Shown piece after piece: positions 7,415-14,910 of a DNA stretch of 25,290 bases. The notes below the pieces were generated by a model that was not told the DNA's origin, did no database searches, and saw only the letters and a program-made list of their open reading frames with translations. Position 1 is the first letter of the stretch, and each line of letters begins with the position of its first letter. Origin of the DNA: an uncultured bacterium (GTDB lineage: Bacteria > Bacillota > Clostridia > Lachnospirales > Lachnospiraceae). The DNA lies in assembly GCA_905214875.1 (NCBI GenBank), contig CAJMNR010000048.1, positions 1 through 25,290 of the forward strand, written 5' to 3'. A program made the position numbers and the translations under genes.

Positions 7415-9394
7415 TTACTCTTCATTTTTGGAATCTTGTATTTTTTCCTTCTCTAACTGAATTGGAGCAGCTTGTTCTGCTTCCACTTCCTTTTCTTCTA
7501 AAGAATCCGTTTCTTCCGTCTTTGTAACTTCTTCAACTGCAGTTTCAGATTCTTTTGTTCCACTCACTTCATGGTAAATCTTCATAAACTCTTTACCAGT
7601 GATTGTTTCTTTTTCATATAAGAATTCTGCAATCTTATCAAGCGTATCTTTATTTTCACGAAGAAGACGTTCTGCTTCTTCATAACATTCTTTTAATATA
7701 CGCATTACTACTCGGTCAACTTCACCAGATGTGGATTCTGCACAGTTACGAGCAGCTTTTCCGTCAAGGTATTTATTTTCTACGCTTTCTAAACAGATTA
7801 AACCAAACTCTTCTGTCATACCGTATTGAGTAACCATCGCTCTTGCAAGCTCAGTTGCTTTTTCGATATCGTTTGATGCACCTGTCGTAATGCTGTTAAA
7901 GATAATCTGTTCTGCTGCACGTCCACCAAACAAGGTAGTGATACGGGAAAGCATCTCAGCTTTGCTCATCAGATATTTTTCTTCCTCAGGTACTTGCATT
8001 ACATAACCTAAAGATCCCATAGTTCTTGGAACGATAGTAATCTTTTGAACTGGTTCTGCATCTTTTAATAATGCAGTTACTAAGGCATGACCAACTTCGT
8101 GGTAAGAAACGATTTTCTTTTCTTCTTTTCCAAGGATACGGTCTTTCTTTTCTTTACCAGCAATAACAACTTCAACGGCTTCAAATAAATCTGCCTGGCT
8201 CACTGCTGTACGACCACTCTTAACTGCCATAATGGCTGCTTCATTAATCATATTGGCAAGGTCGGAACCTACTGCACCACTTGTAGCAAGTGCGATTGCA
8301 TCAAGATCAACTGTCTCATCCATTAATACATCTTTGGCATGAACACGAAGGATATCCTTACGTCCTTTTAAGTCTGGCTTGTCAACGATGACACGACGGT
8401 CAAATCGGCCCGGACGAAGAAGTGCTTTATCAAGTACTTCTGGACGGTTTGTTGCTGCCAATATTACTAAACCTTTGGAGGAATCAAATCCATCCATTTC
8501 AGATAATAATTGGTTTAATGTCTGTTCACGTTCATCATTTCCACCAAAACGACTGTCACGGCTCTTACCGATGGCATCAACTTCATCGATAAAGATGATA
8601 CATGGTGCTTTTGCTTGTGCTTCTTTAAATAAGTCACGAACACGGGATGCACCGACACCTACGAACATTTCTACAAAATCAGAACCTGATAGTGAAAAGA
8701 ATGGAACTTTTGCTTCACCTGCTACGGCTTTGGCAAGCAATGTCTTACCTGTTCCTGGAGGTCCTACGAGTAAGGCACCTTTCGGAAGTTTCGCACCGAT
8801 TTTCGTATATTTTCCTGGGTTGTGAAGGAAGTCAACTAATTCCGTTAAGGATTCTTTCGCTTCTTCCTGTCCTGCAACATCTTTAAATGTTACCCCTGTT
8901 TCTTTTTCTACATAAACTTTGGCATTACTCTTTCCAACGCCCATCATTCCGCCACCGCTTTTTGAAATCATACGGTACATTAACCATAAGAAGATCCAGA
9001 TTCCTGCAAGTGGAAGGATATAAGATCCAACAAAGTTTAAGATACTTGAGCTTGAATCTTGTGCTTTTGCTTTATAATCAGCTCCTGATGCTTCTAATCG
9101 ATTTAATAAATCCTTATCAGAAATAGGAGTCGCATAGTACGTAATCTTTTTATCGTCATCTTTTAACTTATACTCTACTTTATTACTTTGAATAACTACC
9201 TCTTCTACTTCTTTTTGATTTAATGATTCAACAAATTCCTTGTACGTCTTTTCTTTGTAAGTACTAGCACTTATCATGCTTTGCATATAAGTAAACAAAA
9301 GAAATAGTATTAATGTAATAACCACACTGATTATGATTATATTTTTATTATTCTTTTTACGATTGTTCTTACCGTTATCGTTATTATTCTCCAT
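7415..9394 (-). CDS. ftsH: ATP-dependent membrane zinc metalloprotease FtsH
   Basis: FtsH is a hexameric membrane AAA+ protease that degrades misfolded membrane proteins and some regulators. The 659 residues show a cytoplasmic Asn/Lys-rich start, a transmembrane helix at about 19-38, an external domain, a second helix at about 119-142, then the AAA domain with Walker A GPPGTGKT (211-218), Walker B IIFIDE (266-271) and the arginine-finger region LRPGRFDRR (326-334). The zinc site is HEVGH (432-436) with Asp509 in the SNDIEKA motif as third ligand. The usual motif is HEAGH; Val at the middle position still fits HExxH. The C-terminal tail of about 45 residues is Glu/Thr-rich and probably disordered. 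The start has GAGGAGG upstream, and a promoter with a 17-bp spacer lies at 9463-9491. Confidence 0.97.
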   Translation of the reverse strand: MENNNDNGKNNRKKNNKNIIIISVVITLILFLLFTYMQSMISASTYKEKTYKEFVESLNQKEVEEVVIQSNKVEYKLKDDDKKITYYATPISDKDLLNRLEASGADYKAKAQDSSSSILNFVGSYILPLAGIWIFLWLMYRMISKSGGGMMGVGKSNAKVYVEKETGVTFKDVAGQEEAKESLTELVDFLHNPGKYTKIGAKLPKGALLVGPPGTGKTLLAKAVAGEAKVPFFSLSGSDFVEMFVGVGASRVRDLFKEAQAKAPCIIFIDEVDAIGKSRDSRFGGNDEREQTLNQLLSEMDGFDSSKGLVILAATNRPEVLDKALLRPGRFDRRVIVDKPDLKGRKDILRVHAKDVLMDETVDLDAIALATSGAVGSDLANMINEAAIMAVKSGRTAVSQADLFEAVEVVIAGKEKKDRILGKEEKKIVSYHEVGHALVTALLKDAEPVQKITIVPRTMGSLGYVMQVPEEEKYLMSKAEMLSRITTLFGGRAAEQIIFNSITTGASNDIEKATELARAMVTQYGMTEEFGLICLESVENKYLDGKAARNCAESTSGEVDRVVMRILKECYEEAERLLRENKDTLDKIAEFLYEKETITGKEFMKIYHEVSGTKESETAVEEVTKTEETDSLEEKEVEAEQAAPIQLEKEKIQDSKNEE

Positions 9395-9462
9395 GATACG
9401 CCTCCTCTTCTATTTTGAAGCTTTTCTCTACATATATAAATGCCTATACATAGACAGTTTCA

Positions 9463-9491
9463 ATTATAATGAAACAACATATATAAATCAA
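9463..9491 (-). promoter_or_regulatory. sigma-A promoter for ftsH
   Basis: On the minus strand TTGATT (9486-9491), a 17-bp spacer and a perfect TATAAT (9463-9468). The start would be near 9456, about 60 nt before the ftsH ATG. The -10 sits in the middle of the inverted repeat GTTTCA (9457-9462) / TGAAAC (9470-9475), which could be an operator or chance in AT-rich DNA. Confidence 0.7.
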
Positions 9492-9495
9492 TAGA

Positions 9496-9566
9496 CGAAA
9501 CTCTTAAAAAACTATTAGAAAATTGTAAATTTTTCTTATTACGAGTTTCGCTCCCTTTATATCATA
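9496..9566 (-). promoter_or_regulatory. nested inverted repeat and possible second ftsH promoter
   Basis: CGAAACTC (9496-9503) and GAGTTTCG (9543-9550) are exact inverted repeats. Between them a smaller AT-rich stem forms (AGAAAATT at 9517-9524 with AATTTTTCT). Just upstream on the minus strand TGG precedes TATGAT (9561-9566), an extended -10. A transcript from there would begin at about 9554, immediately before the repeat, giving ftsH a structured leader. Confidence 0.4.
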
Positions 9567-9724
9567 CCACTTTAATTTGTCCTATCTATGAACTTTTCAC
9601 TCTCTTTTTTAGTAATATTATATCCAAATTAGTGATTATTTACAATGCGGTTGCAAACAATATAAACAGAAAACCTGCCATTTATTGCAAAAATTATGTT
9701 TTTTTCTTAATTTAATTTTTAGTA

Positions 9725-9753
9725 TGGATTTTTTGAAAAAGTAAAGTTATAAT
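9725..9753 (+). promoter_or_regulatory. pyrG promoter candidate
   Basis: A perfect TATAAT at 9748-9753 lies 17 bp after a weak -35, TGGATT (9725-9730). The start would be near 9760, leaving a leader of about 200 nt. The predicted start lacks the run of G residues used for CTP-sensitive reiterative transcription in the Bacillus pyrG leader. Confidence 0.5.
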
Positions 9754-9796
9754 GTTTCTTTGAATGTTTTATCTATGTTTGTTTTTTCGACAGATT

Positions 9797-9877
9797 ACAT
9801 ACTAAAAGCACTTGTATTTTCTAAGCTTTTAGATTATGTCATGGACGTAGTACTTTCGTACACTGCACGTACTCCAT
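9797..9877 (+). promoter_or_regulatory. two hairpins in the pyrG leader
   Basis: Hairpin 1 pairs ACATA-CTAAAAGC (9797-9809) with GCTTTTAG-AT-TATGT (9825-9839): 13 bp with a two-base bulge. Hairpin 2 has outer arms ATGGA (9841-9845) and TCCAT (9873-9877) and an inner GTAC-TTTC-GTAC (9850-9861). Neither is followed by a U-run. They may form a regulatory leader, but they match no riboswitch known to me. Confidence 0.4.
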
Positions 9878-9958
9878 TGCTATTGCGAAAATACAGTATT
9901 CATATCCATAACTACTAGTGCAAACACATTAATTTAATGATATACAAGGAGGAACAAA

Positions 9959-11569
9959 ATGGCTGTAAAATATGTATTTGTAACAGGTGGCGTAGTATCT
10001 GGTCTAGGTAAGGGAATCACAGCAGCATCTTTAGGTAGATTATTAAAAGCTCGTGGTTACAAAGTAACAATGCAAAAATTCGATCCTTACATCAATATCG
10101 ATCCAGGTACAATGAACCCTATCCAACATGGTGAAGTTTTTGTAACTGATGATGGCGCTGAAACAGATCTTGACCTTGGTCACTATGAACGTTTCATCGA
10201 TGAGAAGTTAACAAAACAATCCAATGTAACAACAGGTAAGATATACTGGTCAGTACTTAACAAAGAACGTCGTGGTGATTTCGGCGGAGGAACTGTACAG
10301 GTTATTCCCCACATCACAAACGAAATCAAATCTCGTTTTTACCGCAATGATGGTAGCGACGAACAACATATTGCAATTATTGAAGTTGGTGGTACTGTAG
10401 GTGATATCGAAAGTCAACCATTTTTAGAATCCATTCGACAATTCCAACATGACATCGGTCGCGAAAACGCTATTCTGATTCATGTAACATTAATTCCTTA
10501 TTTACATGCTTCTGGCGAAATGAAAACAAAACCTACACAAGCTAGTGTTAAAGAGCTTCAAGGTATGGGAATCCAGCCAGATATCATCGTATGTCGTACG
10601 GAACTTCCTCTTGATCAAGGAATCCGTGACAAAATTGCTCTATTCTGCAATGTTCCAAACAAACATGTTATCCAAAACTTAGATGTAGAAACTCTTTACG
10701 AAGCACCTTTAGCAATGGAAAAAGAACACTTAGCTGATATTGTATGCGAATGCTTAAAGATAGATTGCCCAGTCCCTGATCTTGCAGATTGGAAAGGCAT
10801 GGTTCAAGCATTAAAATACCCAGAAAAAGAAGTTACTGTTGCTTTAGTTGGTAAATATACAGCTTTACATGATGCTTACATCAGCGTTGTAGAAGCTTTA
10901 AAGCATGGTGCGGTTGCACATAATGCTTCTGTTAACATCAAATGGATTCCTTCTGAAACAGTTACAGAAGAAAACGCAGAAGAATTACTTGGAGATGTAA
11001 GCGGTATCCTTGTTCCTGGCGGATTCGGAGATCGTGGTATCGAAGGTAAGATTACAGCAATCAAATATGCACGTGAACATGGAGTTCCTTACCTTGGATT
11101 ATGCCTTGGCATGCAGCTTGCAATCGTTGAATTTGCACGCCACGTTGTAGGATTTGGTGATGCCCATTCTGCCGAACTTGATCCAAGCACAACTCATCCA
11201 GTAATTCATTTAATGGCAGAGCAAGATGGAATTGAAGATATCGGTGGAACATTAAGACTTGGTTCATATCCTTGTATATTAAAACAAGGTACGCTTGCAC
11301 ACGAAGTTTATGGTAGTGATCGTGTAGACGAACGTCACAGACATCGTTATGAAGTAAATAACTACTATCGTGAAGATTTAACTGCAAACGGAATGGTCTT
11401 ATCTGGAGTATCTCCTGATGGACGTATCGTTGAGATGGTTGAAATTCCAACTCATCCTTGGTTCTTAGCAACTCAAGCTCATCCAGAATTCAAATCAAGA
11501 CCTAACCGTCCACATCCTTTATTCAAAGGATTCGTTGGTGCAGCACTTAAACATCAAGATAATAAATAG
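9959..11569 (+). CDS. pyrG: CTP synthase
   Basis: PyrG makes CTP from UTP, ATP and glutamine, the last step of pyrimidine nucleotide synthesis. The 536 residues match the usual 530-550. The N-terminal amidoligase domain (to about 266) begins with the family motif VSGLGKGI and includes the FDPYINIDPGTMNP region. A C-terminal class I glutamine amidotransferase domain carries the nucleophile Cys382 in GLCLGMQ and the His508/Glu510 pair in AHPEF. AAGGAGG lies at good distance from the ATG. The gene stands alone on the plus strand, divergent from ftsH, and ends in a hairpin at 11580-11606. Confidence 0.98.
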   Translation: MAVKYVFVTGGVVSGLGKGITAASLGRLLKARGYKVTMQKFDPYINIDPGTMNPIQHGEVFVTDDGAETDLDLGHYERFIDEKLTKQSNVTTGKIYWSVLNKERRGDFGGGTVQVIPHITNEIKSRFYRNDGSDEQHIAIIEVGGTVGDIESQPFLESIRQFQHDIGRENAILIHVTLIPYLHASGEMKTKPTQASVKELQGMGIQPDIIVCRTELPLDQGIRDKIALFCNVPNKHVIQNLDVETLYEAPLAMEKEHLADIVCECLKIDCPVPDLADWKGMVQALKYPEKEVTVALVGKYTALHDAYISVVEALKHGAVAHNASVNIKWIPSETVTEENAEELLGDVSGILVPGGFGDRGIEGKITAIKYAREHGVPYLGLCLGMQLAIVEFARHVVGFGDAHSAELDPSTTHPVIHLMAEQDGIEDIGGTLRLGSYPCILKQGTLAHEVYGSDRVDERHRHRYEVNNYYREDLTANGMVLSGVSPDGRIVEMVEIPTHPWFLATQAHPEFKSRPNRPHPLFKGFVGAALKHQDNK

Positions 11570-11579
11570 ATATTTTACA

Positions 11580-11606
11580 AATAGGGAAGCGTCGGGCTTC
11601 CCTATT
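11580..11606 (+). terminator. hairpin after pyrG
   Basis: An 11-bp stem (11580-11590 with 11596-11606) around a 5-nt loop begins 11 bp after the pyrG stop. It is followed by CCTCCTC rather than a U-run, so termination may be partial. Confidence 0.6.
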
Positions 11607-11686
11607 CCTCCTCAGCTATTCCTAGTATTCCAATATGTATTATTGTATTTTTATTACATAGAGTATGGTGTGAAATATCAAATCTA

Positions 11687-11695
11687 TGGTATACT
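11687..11695 (+). promoter_or_regulatory. extended -10 promoter for tcdA
   Basis: TG at 11687-11688, one base, then TATACT at 11690-11695 form an extended -10. No clear -35 is visible. The start would be near 11702, about 44 nt before the chosen ATG. Confidence 0.5.
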
Positions 11696-11745
11696 ACAAA
11701 TAATGAAGTTTATTTTGAAACGAAATGAAATTAAGAGAGGTTATT

Positions 11746-12498
11746 ATGTCAGAACAATTTGTAAGAACAGAACTTTTACTTGGCACAGAAGCCATGGAAA
11801 AACTAAATAAATCCCGCGTCATCGTATTCGGTGTTGGTGGTGTTGGTGGCTTCGTCGTAGAAGCACTTGCTCGTACTGGAGTTGGTACAATCGATATCGT
11901 TGATGATGACAACGTAAGCGTTTCTAATATCAATCGCCAGATCATCGCAACACATTCCACTGTTGGCAGACCAAAGGTTGAAGTTATGAGAGAGCGCATC
12001 TTAGACATCAATCCAAATGCGATTGTTAACGTACATCAATGTTTCTACACTCCTGAAACAGCAGCAAATTTCCATTTTGAAGAGTACGATTATGTAGTGG
12101 ATGCAATCGATACAGTTACTGGAAAGATCGAATTAGTAATGCGTGCCAAAGAAAAGAATACACCAATCATTTGCTCCATGGGCGCTGGTAATAAGCTTGA
12201 TCCAACAAGATTCGAAATCACTGATATCTCGAAAACAAGCGTATGTCCACTTGCTAAAGTAATGCGTAAAGAGTTAAAAGCTAGAGGCGTGAAATCCTTA
12301 AAAGTAGTTTACTCAAAAGAGCAACCAGTAAAACCAATCCAAGATGAGGCAATAAAATCAAAAGAAAAACCATCTGCAGTTCCTTTAACTACTAGAAGCA
12401 ACACTGCAAAACGCCAGACTCCTGGAAGCACTGCTTTTGTTCCTTCCGTTGTGGGATTAATTATCGCAAGCGAAGTTGTAAAAGACTTAACAAAATAA
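11746..12498 (+). CDS. tcdA: tRNA threonylcarbamoyladenosine dehydratase (ThiF/E1-like)
   Basis: A 250-residue protein of the ThiF/MoeB/UBA-type superfamily in the TcdA (CsdL, YgdL) subgroup. TcdA uses ATP to dehydrate the t6A base next to the anticodon into the cyclic form ct6A, which improves decoding. The nucleotide-binding motif GVGGVGG is at 29-35, followed by the acidic strand and DDNVSVSNINRQ (54-65) typical of E1-like enzymes. The CPLAKVMRKELKARG region is characteristic of TcdA. I moved the start from the open frame's 11725 to the ATG at 11746 because AGAGAGG lies five bases upstream and the protein then begins MSEQF. No cysteine desulfurase partner is adjacent. Other E1-like roles cannot be fully excluded, but length and motifs fit TcdA best. 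Confidence 0.9.
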   Translation: MSEQFVRTELLLGTEAMEKLNKSRVIVFGVGGVGGFVVEALARTGVGTIDIVDDDNVSVSNINRQIIATHSTVGRPKVEVMRERILDINPNAIVNVHQCFYTPETAANFHFEEYDYVVDAIDTVTGKIELVMRAKEKNTPIICSMGAGNKLDPTRFEITDISKTSVCPLAKVMRKELKARGVKSLKVVYSKEQPVKPIQDEAIKSKEKPSAVPLTTRSNTAKRQTPGSTAFVPSVVGLIIASEVVKDLTK

Positions 12499-12505
12499 TA
12501 GATTT

Positions 12506-12537
12506 AAAAAGGACAGGCATTAACCTGTCCTTTTTTT
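12506..12537. terminator. bidirectional terminator between tcdA and the chemoreceptor
   Basis: GGACAGG (12511-12517) and CCTGTCC (12524-12530) form a stem with a 6-nt loop, flanked by A5 on the left and T7 on the right. It works for tcdA on the plus strand and for the convergent chemoreceptor gene on the minus strand. The chemoreceptor stop codon lies at the end of the T-run. Confidence 0.92.
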
Positions 12538-13900
12538 ATAGAAGCTTCTTTACTTCCTTGATATCTTTAATTAAATTCTCAAGTACCATTGCTGCTTCAT
12601 CATATAAGCGTCCTGCTTCATCCAACTGATTTTGTTCAATCTCATAGTAACATTTAACAGCGCAGTTATGAAGTTCTTCATGATCTTTTTTCAACTTGAT
12701 GAAACTACTGCTTTTTAAGATTCGTTCATCAGTCATAGATGTAATCCATTTACCAAGCTTACAGCCATCTACATTCTTTAAAGACTTGATGTCAAGTTTT
12801 TCAAACTTACCTACGGCATTATGTAATCTCCAAGTAAAGATAATATGATCTGTTTCGAAAATATCCATCCATTGTTTTGCATCCAGATTAGAAGTAAATC
12901 TTGCAAGTGCTCCGCGGATACGATCTGACTCACGGATAATTGTAAAGATATATTTTCCGGCCTCATCACATAGTGTCGCCAACTCATTATAAGAGTTGCC
13001 CATACTGTCAATGGAATATAAGAATGTATTAGCGGTCTCATCCTGTTTCTTCACATATTCAAAGATATGTTCCATTTGTCCGTTAATTGAAGTCATCTGT
13101 CCGTTAATTAGCTTGATGTCAGAAACAGATTGTTCTACGATTGCCGTTCCGCTTTGCAGACGTTTGGACATATTTTGAATGTTATCTACTAAGTTATCCG
13201 TACTTGCCTGTAGTTCCTTTACATACTTAGTAATATCCCCTGCGGATTCCGTCGTGCTATCAGAAAGTGTTTTCACTTCACTAGCTACAACTGCGAATCC
13301 TTTTCCGGCTTCCCCTGCACGTGCGGCTTCGATTGATGCATTCAACGCTAATAAATTGCTTTGCTCTGCTAATTTTTTTACCATATCAACGATTTCGTTA
13401 ATCTTTGCCGTCTTCGTCTTAAATTCTTCGACCATTCGATTTATGGCATCCATATCTTCTGATGACTGACTTACAACTTCGATACTTTGATTCATATTAT
13501 GTACACTTTTTACTGTCGTATCTACTGCATCCGCCACATATTTCTTAACCTCTTCTACTACACCTGAGATACTTGAAATAGATTCCCCTAATTCCTGACT
13601 GGATGTTTTCATATGATCGATGGAATCAGTCTGTTCAGAAACAGTCTCTAACATCTCTTTGATTACTGAACTCTCTGTTGCAACTTTCAGATATTCATTC
13701 ATACGTTCTACATATTCATTATTTCTTTTCTTCGTTGCTACAAGAAGTTCATTGACCAAGCCTGCAAGTTCCTGATTCTCAAACTCATCTAAGGCAAGCA
13801 TATTCTTCTCACCATTGATTATTTGCTTGATTCCCTCAATTAGCGTCTCTTTTTCCTTTGTTAAGCTCTCGATTTCTTTTGTTTTATTTGACCTAAACAT
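12536..13900 (-). CDS. soluble methyl-accepting chemotaxis protein with C-terminal CZB zinc-binding domain
   Basis: A 454-residue chemoreceptor with no transmembrane helix, so cytoplasmic. Residues 1-80 are a predicted coiled coil. The MCP signalling domain spans about 90-310 with the conserved hairpin tip near 176-205 (EQSNLLALNASIEAARAGEA). Residues about 340-454 match a CZB (chemoreceptor zinc-binding) domain: His352, Cys380 in DGCKLGKW, and His407 and His411 in DHEELH are the expected one-Cys, three-His zinc ligands. The layout resembles Helicobacter TlpD. In that family the zinc-bound Cys can sense zinc or reactive chlorine/oxygen species; the ligand here is not known. I chose ATG 13900 (AAAGGAG ten bases upstream) over the open frame start at 13960. 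It converges on tcdA. A possible sigma-D promoter lies upstream. Confidence 0.92.
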   Translation of the reverse strand: MFRSNKTKEIESLTKEKETLIEGIKQIINGEKNMLALDEFENQELAGLVNELLVATKKRNNEYVERMNEYLKVATESSVIKEMLETVSEQTDSIDHMKTSSQELGESISSISGVVEEVKKYVADAVDTTVKSVHNMNQSIEVVSQSSEDMDAINRMVEEFKTKTAKINEIVDMVKKLAEQSNLLALNASIEAARAGEAGKGFAVVASEVKTLSDSTTESAGDITKYVKELQASTDNLVDNIQNMSKRLQSGTAIVEQSVSDIKLINGQMTSINGQMEHIFEYVKKQDETANTFLYSIDSMGNSYNELATLCDEAGKYIFTIIRESDRIRGALARFTSNLDAKQWMDIFETDHIIFTWRLHNAVGKFEKLDIKSLKNVDGCKLGKWITSMTDERILKSSSFIKLKKDHEELHNCAVKCYYEIEQNQLDEAGRLYDEAAMVLENLIKDIKEVKKLL

Positions 13901-13983
13901 ACGCCTTTGTCTCCTTTCGCACGCCCATATATAGTTAATATTACCACTTTCTATACCCAATTTCTACATTAATAGTCACCAAT

Positions 13984-14010
13984 ATCTTGTCGCTCTTTCA
14001 GTAATTTTTA
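13984..14010 (-). promoter_or_regulatory. possible sigma-D (sigma-28) promoter for the chemoreceptor
   Basis: On the minus strand TAAA is followed by exactly 15 bp and GACAAGAT. The sigma-D consensus is TAAA-N15-GCCGATAT, so the -35 and spacing match and 5 of 8 bases match in the -10. The start would be near 13977. Motility-sigma control would suit a chemotaxis gene, but the -10 match is modest. Confidence 0.4.
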
Positions 14011-14023
14011 CTTTTTTAGTAGA

Positions 14024-14052
14024 AAGAAGGAGGCGTTATACGCCTCCTTCTT
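14024..14052 (-). terminator. terminator after the antiterminator gene
   Basis: A 12-bp perfect stem (14024-14035 with 14041-14052) with a 5-nt loop lies 2 bp past the stop of the BglG-family gene. On the minus strand the stem's 3' arm and next bases are U/C-rich rather than a pure U-run. Confidence 0.7.
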
Positions 14053-14054
14053 CT

Positions 14055-14873
14055 TTATCTTATTCTTTCAATATGAATTGCAAGATATCCTACTTCGATG
14101 TCTGAAAATGTTTTTCCCAGCTCTTTGGATAACTCCTCGCACAGCTCTTTCGCCACCTCATATGCATACGGAAATTCTGCCTTTACATATGGGCTCATAT
14201 CTACTCGGAGTTCTTCATCCTTTAACACTCTTGTAATCATATATTTAATATGTGTCATAAGACGGTTATAGGATAATGACTCTTTATTGATTTGAATACC
14301 GAATCTTGTTTCAATTTTGTCAATCAATCCGCTAACGAGAACTGCAACACTCATCGTACGCGAAATGTTTTCCTTTGTCAGTGCAGAATGAATATGAAGT
14401 GAAATATACCCTACTTCATCATCTGTTATATAGATTCCTGTATAAGCTTCAATAATCTTTCTAGCTTCCAGCGCTACTTCGTACTCTTCCAAAAATAGCG
14501 CTTTGATATCGCTTGTAAATGGATTCGCAATGTTCAAATTATTCTTGATGCGCTCGATTGCAAACGATATATGATCTGCAAGCGCAATCATGATTTTTGT
14601 ATCGATTGCCCCAAACTTTCTCTCCGCAGCTAAGATTATCTCATTTGATATATCAAAATAGACAGGATCTACGTTATTTACTACGCTTAAAGAATCTTCG
14701 GAATTTTTATCTGACTGAAGTTTGTATTTCTTTACATTCTCCAAACATTCAAATGTTGCATTCTCTTTATTGTGAAAACCAATTCCTTTACCAATAAAAA
14801 TATATTCAACATGTTTTTCCAAATCTGTCGCCAATATTCCATTGTTATTCAATACCTTAATTACCTGATACAT
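14055..14873 (-). CDS. BglG/LicT/GlcT-family transcription antiterminator
   Basis: A 272-residue PTS-controlled RNA-binding antiterminator. Residues 1-56 are the CAT RNA-binding domain (IKVLNNNGIL start, then GKGIGF at 28-33). Two PTS regulation domains follow: PRD1 with His101 and His160, and PRD2 with His208 and His267. Such proteins bind a RAT hairpin in the leader of a PTS gene, preventing the overlapping terminator from forming. Phosphorylation of PRD histidines by EII or HPr sets activity. The gene lies 37 bp downstream of ptsG, whose leader contains a clear RAT site, so ptsG is the likely target and the gene is autoregulated with it. AAGGA lies seven bases before the ATG. It would be called glcT if it serves a glucose PTS, licT-like otherwise. 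Confidence 0.93.
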   Translation of the reverse strand: MYQVIKVLNNNGILATDLEKHVEYIFIGKGIGFHNKENATFECLENVKKYKLQSDKNSEDSLSVVNNVDPVYFDISNEIILAAERKFGAIDTKIMIALADHISFAIERIKNNLNIANPFTSDIKALFLEEYEVALEARKIIEAYTGIYITDDEVGYISLHIHSALTKENISRTMSVAVLVSGLIDKIETRFGIQINKESLSYNRLMTHIKYMITRVLKDEELRVDMSPYVKAEFPYAYEVAKELCEELSKELGKTFSDIEVGYLAIHIERIR

Positions 14874-14910
14874 TTCTCTATCCTTTTCTTTTGATATATC
14901 ATCGGTATAT

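Larger units (their letters stand above)
9395..9958. other. 564-bp divergent intergenic region between ftsH and pyrG
   Basis: This is the only non-coding stretch above 300 bp. It holds the ftsH promoter, a nested inverted repeat, a pyrG promoter and two hairpins in the pyrG leader, listed separately. Between about 9600 and 9720 it is very AT-rich and I see no gene, no riboswitch I recognise and no direct repeats. Confidence 0.85.

Noticed and set aside
8379..8825. 148-codon plus-strand open frame inside ftsH
   Set aside because: It lies antisense within the conserved AAA domain of FtsH, has low-complexity Ser/Pro/Arg-rich content and no convincing ribosome binding site. It is a shadow of the real gene.
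9600..9720. possible small gene or riboswitch in the AT-rich part of the ftsH-pyrG spacer
   Set aside because: No open frame with a ribosome binding site and no fold matching a riboswitch class I know.
11061..11471. 136-codon minus-strand open frame inside pyrG
   Set aside because: It is antisense to the glutamine amidotransferase domain, rich in His, Leu and Gln as expected from the reverse frame, with no supporting signal.
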